DNA from: Cytophagaceae bacterium
Lineage (GTDB): Bacteria; Bacteroidota; Bacteroidia; Cytophagales; Flexibacteraceae
Length of the DNA: 8,935 nt
Assembly (NCBI GenBank): GCA_947464365.1
Contig: CANHWS010000136.1
Location: 1-8,935 of the forward strand
Direction: 5' to 3'
Below are positions 6,702 to 8,935 of the stretch, one piece after another. The notes beneath the pieces are model-generated. The model worked only from the letters and a program-made list of their open reading frames with translations. It was not told the origin of the DNA and did not search any database. Position 1 is the stretch's first letter. The number at the start of each line of letters is the position of its first letter. The position numbers and the translations under genes were made by a program.

Positions 6702-8384
6702 ATGTCATCAACCACCGTCAAACGTGCCCCTGGCTTAGGCCCAACCCCTACTGGCTCCACACTCACCTGCAAAGGCTGGGTACAGGAAGCAGCACTCAGG
6801 ATGCTGTACAACAATCTAGATCCTGACGTGGCTGAGCGGCCCGAAGACTTGGTTGTATATGGCGGAACAGGCAAAGCAGCACGCAATGCTGAGGCACTCA
6901 AAAACATTGTTGCGGCGCTAAAGGACCTCAATGATGACGAAACCTTGCTGGTCCAAAGTGGCAAACCTGTAGGTATCCTACCTACGCACCCTGATGCCCC
7001 ACGGGTCATCATCAGCAATAGTCAGCTTGTACCTAATTGGGCCAATTGGGAGCACTTCCGTGAGCTGGAGGCCAAAGGGCTGATGATGTATGGGCAGATG
7101 ACGGCAGGTAGCTGGATTTATATTGGCTCACAAGGCATCGTCCAGGGGACTTATGAAACATACGCTGAGGTGGCACGTCAGCACTTTGGAGGTAGCCTTC
7201 GCGGAACGCTGAATGTTACAGCTGGCCTGGGTGGAATGGGCGGGGCCCAACCACTTGCCATCGCGATGAACGAAGGTGTCTGCCTTGCAGCAGAGGTGGA
7301 AGAGTGGCGTGTTGACAAACGCCTTGAGACTCGCTATCTAGACTACAAATTCACTGACCTAGACCAGGCCATCGACCGTGCGCTAGAGGCCAAGGCCAAT
7401 AATGAAGCCATCTCGATCGGGGTGATCTGCAATGCAGTGGACCTACTGCAACGATTGATCGATCGTAACATCATCCCTGACACCCTTACTGACCAAACCA
7501 GCGCACACGATGCCTTGGTAGGTTACTTCCCTGAAGATCTCTCTGTGTCAGAGGCTAATACCTTGCGTGACGTCAACCCAACAGAATACGTGGAACGTAG
7601 CCTAGACACGATGGCCCACCACATCAGGCTGATGCTCCAGATGCAAGCAAATGGAGCGATCGTGTTTGACTATGGCAACAACCTCAGGGGTCAGGCTAAG
7701 GACAAACGCGCTGTTAAAAATGCGTTTGACTTTCCTGGCTTTGTACCAGCATACATTCGCCCCTTGTTCTGCGAAGGCAAAGGTCCTTTCCGTTGGGTGG
7801 CCCTTAGTGGCGATCCAGAAGATATCTACACCACTGACCGTGCCTTGATGGAGCTATTCCCAGAGGACAAAAGCCTTCATCGCTGGCTCAAAATGGCCCA
7901 AGAACGGATTGCATTCCAAGGTTTGCCTGCTCGCATCTGTTGGTTAGGCCAAGGGGACCGCGAAAAGGCAGGGCTTTTGTTTAACGAGCTGGTCCGGACT
8001 GGTAAGGTCAAGGCACCAATTGTCATTGGTCGTGATCACCTCGATACTGGCAGTGTGGCTAGCCCCAACCGCGAAACTGAAGCCATGAAAGACGGTAGCG
8101 ATGCAGTTGCCGACTGGCCAGTACTCAATGCACTCATTAATACTGCTGGAGGTGCTAGTTGGGTGAGCCTACATCATGGTGGTGGGGTTGGAATCGGTTA
8201 CAGCATCCATGCAGGGATGGTCATCGTCGCTGATGGTACTGCAGATGCCGCCAGAAGGCTGAAACGTGTTTTGCATAATGACCCTGCTATGGGCGTCATT
8301 CGCCATGCAGATGCTGGCTATGACATCGCACAAGATACAGCACGTAAACATCGGCTAGATCTAGGCTCAAGGCTTGGTAATTAG
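6702..8384 (+). CDS. hutU: Urocanate hydratase (urocanase)
   Basis: Cytoplasmic enzyme of histidine degradation: adds water to urocanate to give 4-imidazolone-5-propanoate, using tightly bound NAD+ as an electrophile. The 560-residue product is full length for the family. The NAD-binding glycine-rich segment GLGGMGGAQ is at 175-183. The conserved active-site region ARICWLGQGDR holds Cys413, equivalent to Cys410 of the Pseudomonas enzyme. RDHLDTGSVASPNRETE (444-460) and HHGGGVGIGYSIHAGMV (491-507) are also near-invariant urocanase stretches. The start is ATG 6702; a longer TTG start at 6669 would add 11 residues but sits too close to the predicted transcription start and the family begins near MSSTTVKRAPGL. 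HutH, HutI and HutG are not in the window. Flanking promoter and terminator indicate a single-gene transcript. Confidence 0.98.
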   Translation: MSSTTVKRAPGLGPTPTGSTLTCKGWVQEAALRMLYNNLDPDVAERPEDLVVYGGTGKAARNAEALKNIVAALKDLNDDETLLVQSGKPVGILPTHPDAPRVIISNSQLVPNWANWEHFRELEAKGLMMYGQMTAGSWIYIGSQGIVQGTYETYAEVARQHFGGSLRGTLNVTAGLGGMGGAQPLAIAMNEGVCLAAEVEEWRVDKRLETRYLDYKFTDLDQAIDRALEAKANNEAISIGVICNAVDLLQRLIDRNIIPDTLTDQTSAHDALVGYFPEDLSVSEANTLRDVNPTEYVERSLDTMAHHIRLMLQMQANGAIVFDYGNNLRGQAKDKRAVKNAFDFPGFVPAYIRPLFCEGKGPFRWVALSGDPEDIYTTDRALMELFPEDKSLHRWLKMAQERIAFQGLPARICWLGQGDREKAGLLFNELVRTGKVKAPIVIGRDHLDTGSVASPNRETEAMKDGSDAVADWPVLNALINTAGGASWVSLHHGGGVGIGYSIHAGMVIVADGTADAARRLKRVLHNDPAMGVIRHADAGYDIAQDTARKHRLDLGSRLGN

Positions 8385-8410
8385 GAGCCCCATTACTTGT
8401 TTTCATCATC

Positions 8411-8457
8411 CGGAGATCCTTCATGTGCTAACAAGCATGAAGGATTTCTGCCTTTCT
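8411..8457 (+). terminator. Intrinsic terminator of hutU
   Basis: ATCCTTCATG (8416-8425) and CATGAAGGAT (8436-8445) pair perfectly around a 10-nt loop. Five more pairs extend the stem to 8411 and 8450: C-G, G-U, G-C, A-U and G-U. The two wobble pairs form only in plus-strand RNA (A-C mismatches on the other strand), so the hairpin is oriented for hutU. A weak pyrimidine tail CCTTTCT follows at 8451-8457. It begins 27 bp after the hutU stop. Confidence 0.75.
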
Positions 8458-8572
8458 AAGAACTCGATTAAGCTCACTCTCCACCAGCCAATCAGACGTC
8501 CTACCTTAGTAACAGCGCCAATGCAAAGATCCAAAGTTTGGCAGCAACACTGGCCATAACTAGCTTTACACC

Positions 8573-8580
8573 TAGGTTTG
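8573..8580 (+). promoter_or_regulatory. Putative -7 element for the membrane-protein gene
   Basis: TAGGTTTG matches TAnnTTTG exactly. No TTG is found 16-21 nt upstream (the 19-nt position reads TGG), so the -33 element is poor or absent. Transcription would start near 8586, giving a leader of about 94 nt. The element overlaps the first TTGGCCAA palindrome, which would suit repressor control. Confidence 0.35.
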
Positions 8581-8585
8581 GCCAA
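8578..8585. repeat. TTGGCCAA palindrome, copy 1
   Basis: Perfect 8-bp palindrome overlapping the last three bases of the putative -7 element. Its centre is 84 bp from that of copy 2. Confidence 0.35.
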
Positions 8586-8660
8586 TTTGGCAAGTCGGCC
8601 CCTACACTGATTTGCTCCTTGCTCGACCAAAACCAGGATTGACTGCAAAAACAGTTTATT

Positions 8661-8670
8661 GTTGGCCAAC
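8661..8670. repeat. TTGGCCAA palindrome, copy 2 (GTTGGCCAAC)
   Basis: Perfect 10-bp palindrome with the same 8-bp core as copy 1, ending 9 bp before the ATG at 8680. In RNA it lies where a ribosome would land, so it could act on translation or be a DNA-binding site. Confidence 0.35.
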
Positions 8671-8679
8671 CAACCAAAT

Positions 8680-8935
8680 ATGAAAAAAATAAAGCCGATT
8701 TCGCTCGCAGTTGTTGGGCTAATAGCCATCATTAGCTTCTTGATCACGAGCCCCATGTTTGCGGCCTACGATCTTTACAATAGTGATACAGCCATCCATA
8801 TCCTGATGGCGCAAAGCCTGCACTTCCCTGATAGTTTCTACTATTGGGGGCAGAATAGCTTGGGGAGCCTTGTACCCTTGTTGTCATATCCTTTCGTGAG
8901 CATTTTGCCATTGCCTCCCATCGTAACAGTATCCA
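8680..8935 (+). CDS. Membrane protein, N-terminal fragment; GT-C (GT39/PMT-like) glycosyltransferase candidate
   Basis: The first 85 codons of a gene that runs off the right edge. The product starts MKKIKP, followed by a hydrophobic helix at about 7-25, consistent with a first membrane segment or uncleaved signal anchor. After it comes a periplasmic-type loop with Asp36 in YNSDTAIHILMA and an aromatic stretch FYYWGQNSLGSL (53-64), then a second hydrophobic segment from about 63. An acidic residue soon after the first helix plus a YWGQxxxGS-like loop is the pattern I recall in GT-C fold, polyprenyl-phosphate-sugar-dependent transferases and related uncharacterised Bacteroidota membrane proteins. 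The fragment is too short to prove this. ATG 8680 is preceded by an A/C-rich leader without Shine-Dalgarno. Confidence 0.7.
   Translation, partial: MKKIKPISLAVVGLIAIISFLITSPMFAAYDLYNSDTAIHILMAQSLHFPDSFYYWGQNSLGSLVPLLSYPFVSILPLPPIVTVS

Larger units (their letters stand above)
8385..8679. other. 295-bp intergenic region between hutU and the membrane-protein gene
   Basis: Beyond the hutU terminator (8411-8457) this stretch holds a putative promoter element at 8573-8580 and two TTGGCCAA palindromes (8578-8585 and 8662-8669). I find no convincing coding sequence: an open minus-strand frame here overlaps the membrane-protein start antisense and has no family features. Nothing else recognisable lies between 8458 and 8572. 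Confidence 0.6.

Noticed and set aside
4051..8384. Functional link between the semialdehyde dehydrogenase and hutU through glutamate metabolism
   Set aside because: They are on opposite strands with unrelated genes and separate promoters between them; proximity alone does not support a pathway.
8421..8756. Minus-strand open frame of 111 codons spanning the last intergenic region
   Set aside because: It starts inside the antisense of the membrane-protein gene, ends in the hutU terminator stem, and shows no domain.

Overview
The window looks like ordinary chromosomal DNA from a member of the Bacteroidota, probably close to Cytophagales. Three things suggest this. First, protein style: the LigA, the stand-alone HsdR-N protein and the ABC ATPase resemble Bacteroidota versions as I remember them. 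Second, Shine-Dalgarno sequences are absent before every readable start. Third, the Bacteroidota -7 promoter element TAnnTTTG occurs perfectly upstream of all three plus-strand genes whose leader is visible. Base composition is roughly half G+C by eye. No phage, transposon, CRISPR, tRNA or rRNA sequence was seen.

Layout. At 1-1944 (+) lies the end of an ABC-exporter operon: a possible tail of an upstream gene, an ATPase and an FtsX/MacB-type permease. It converges, with only 23 bp between stops, on a minus-strand run read from 5941 down to 1968: a DUF985 (Cupin_5) protein, a Sad/YneI-type semialdehyde dehydrogenase whose start lies 1 nt after the cupin stop, and, 67 bp further on, NAD-dependent DNA ligase ligA. 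A 132-bp divergent region separates the cupin from a small stand-alone PD-(D/E)xK protein of the HsdR N-terminal type (6074-6571, +). Then comes urocanate hydratase hutU (6702-8384, +), which appears monocistronic: it has its own promoter and a 15-bp-stem terminator hairpin. After a 295-bp intergenic region the window ends inside the first 85 codons of a multi-pass membrane protein resembling a GT-C glycosyltransferase.

Functionally these are mostly unrelated units. ATPase and permease form one transporter. Cupin and dehydrogenase are tightly coupled and may share a metabolic task. HutU performs the second step of histidine degradation, but no other hut gene is present. I found no clear new multi-gene system. 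The items most worth a second look are the ATPase lacking the H-loop histidine, the dyad filling the hutU promoter spacer, the cupin-dehydrogenase coupling, and the paired palindromes before the last gene.
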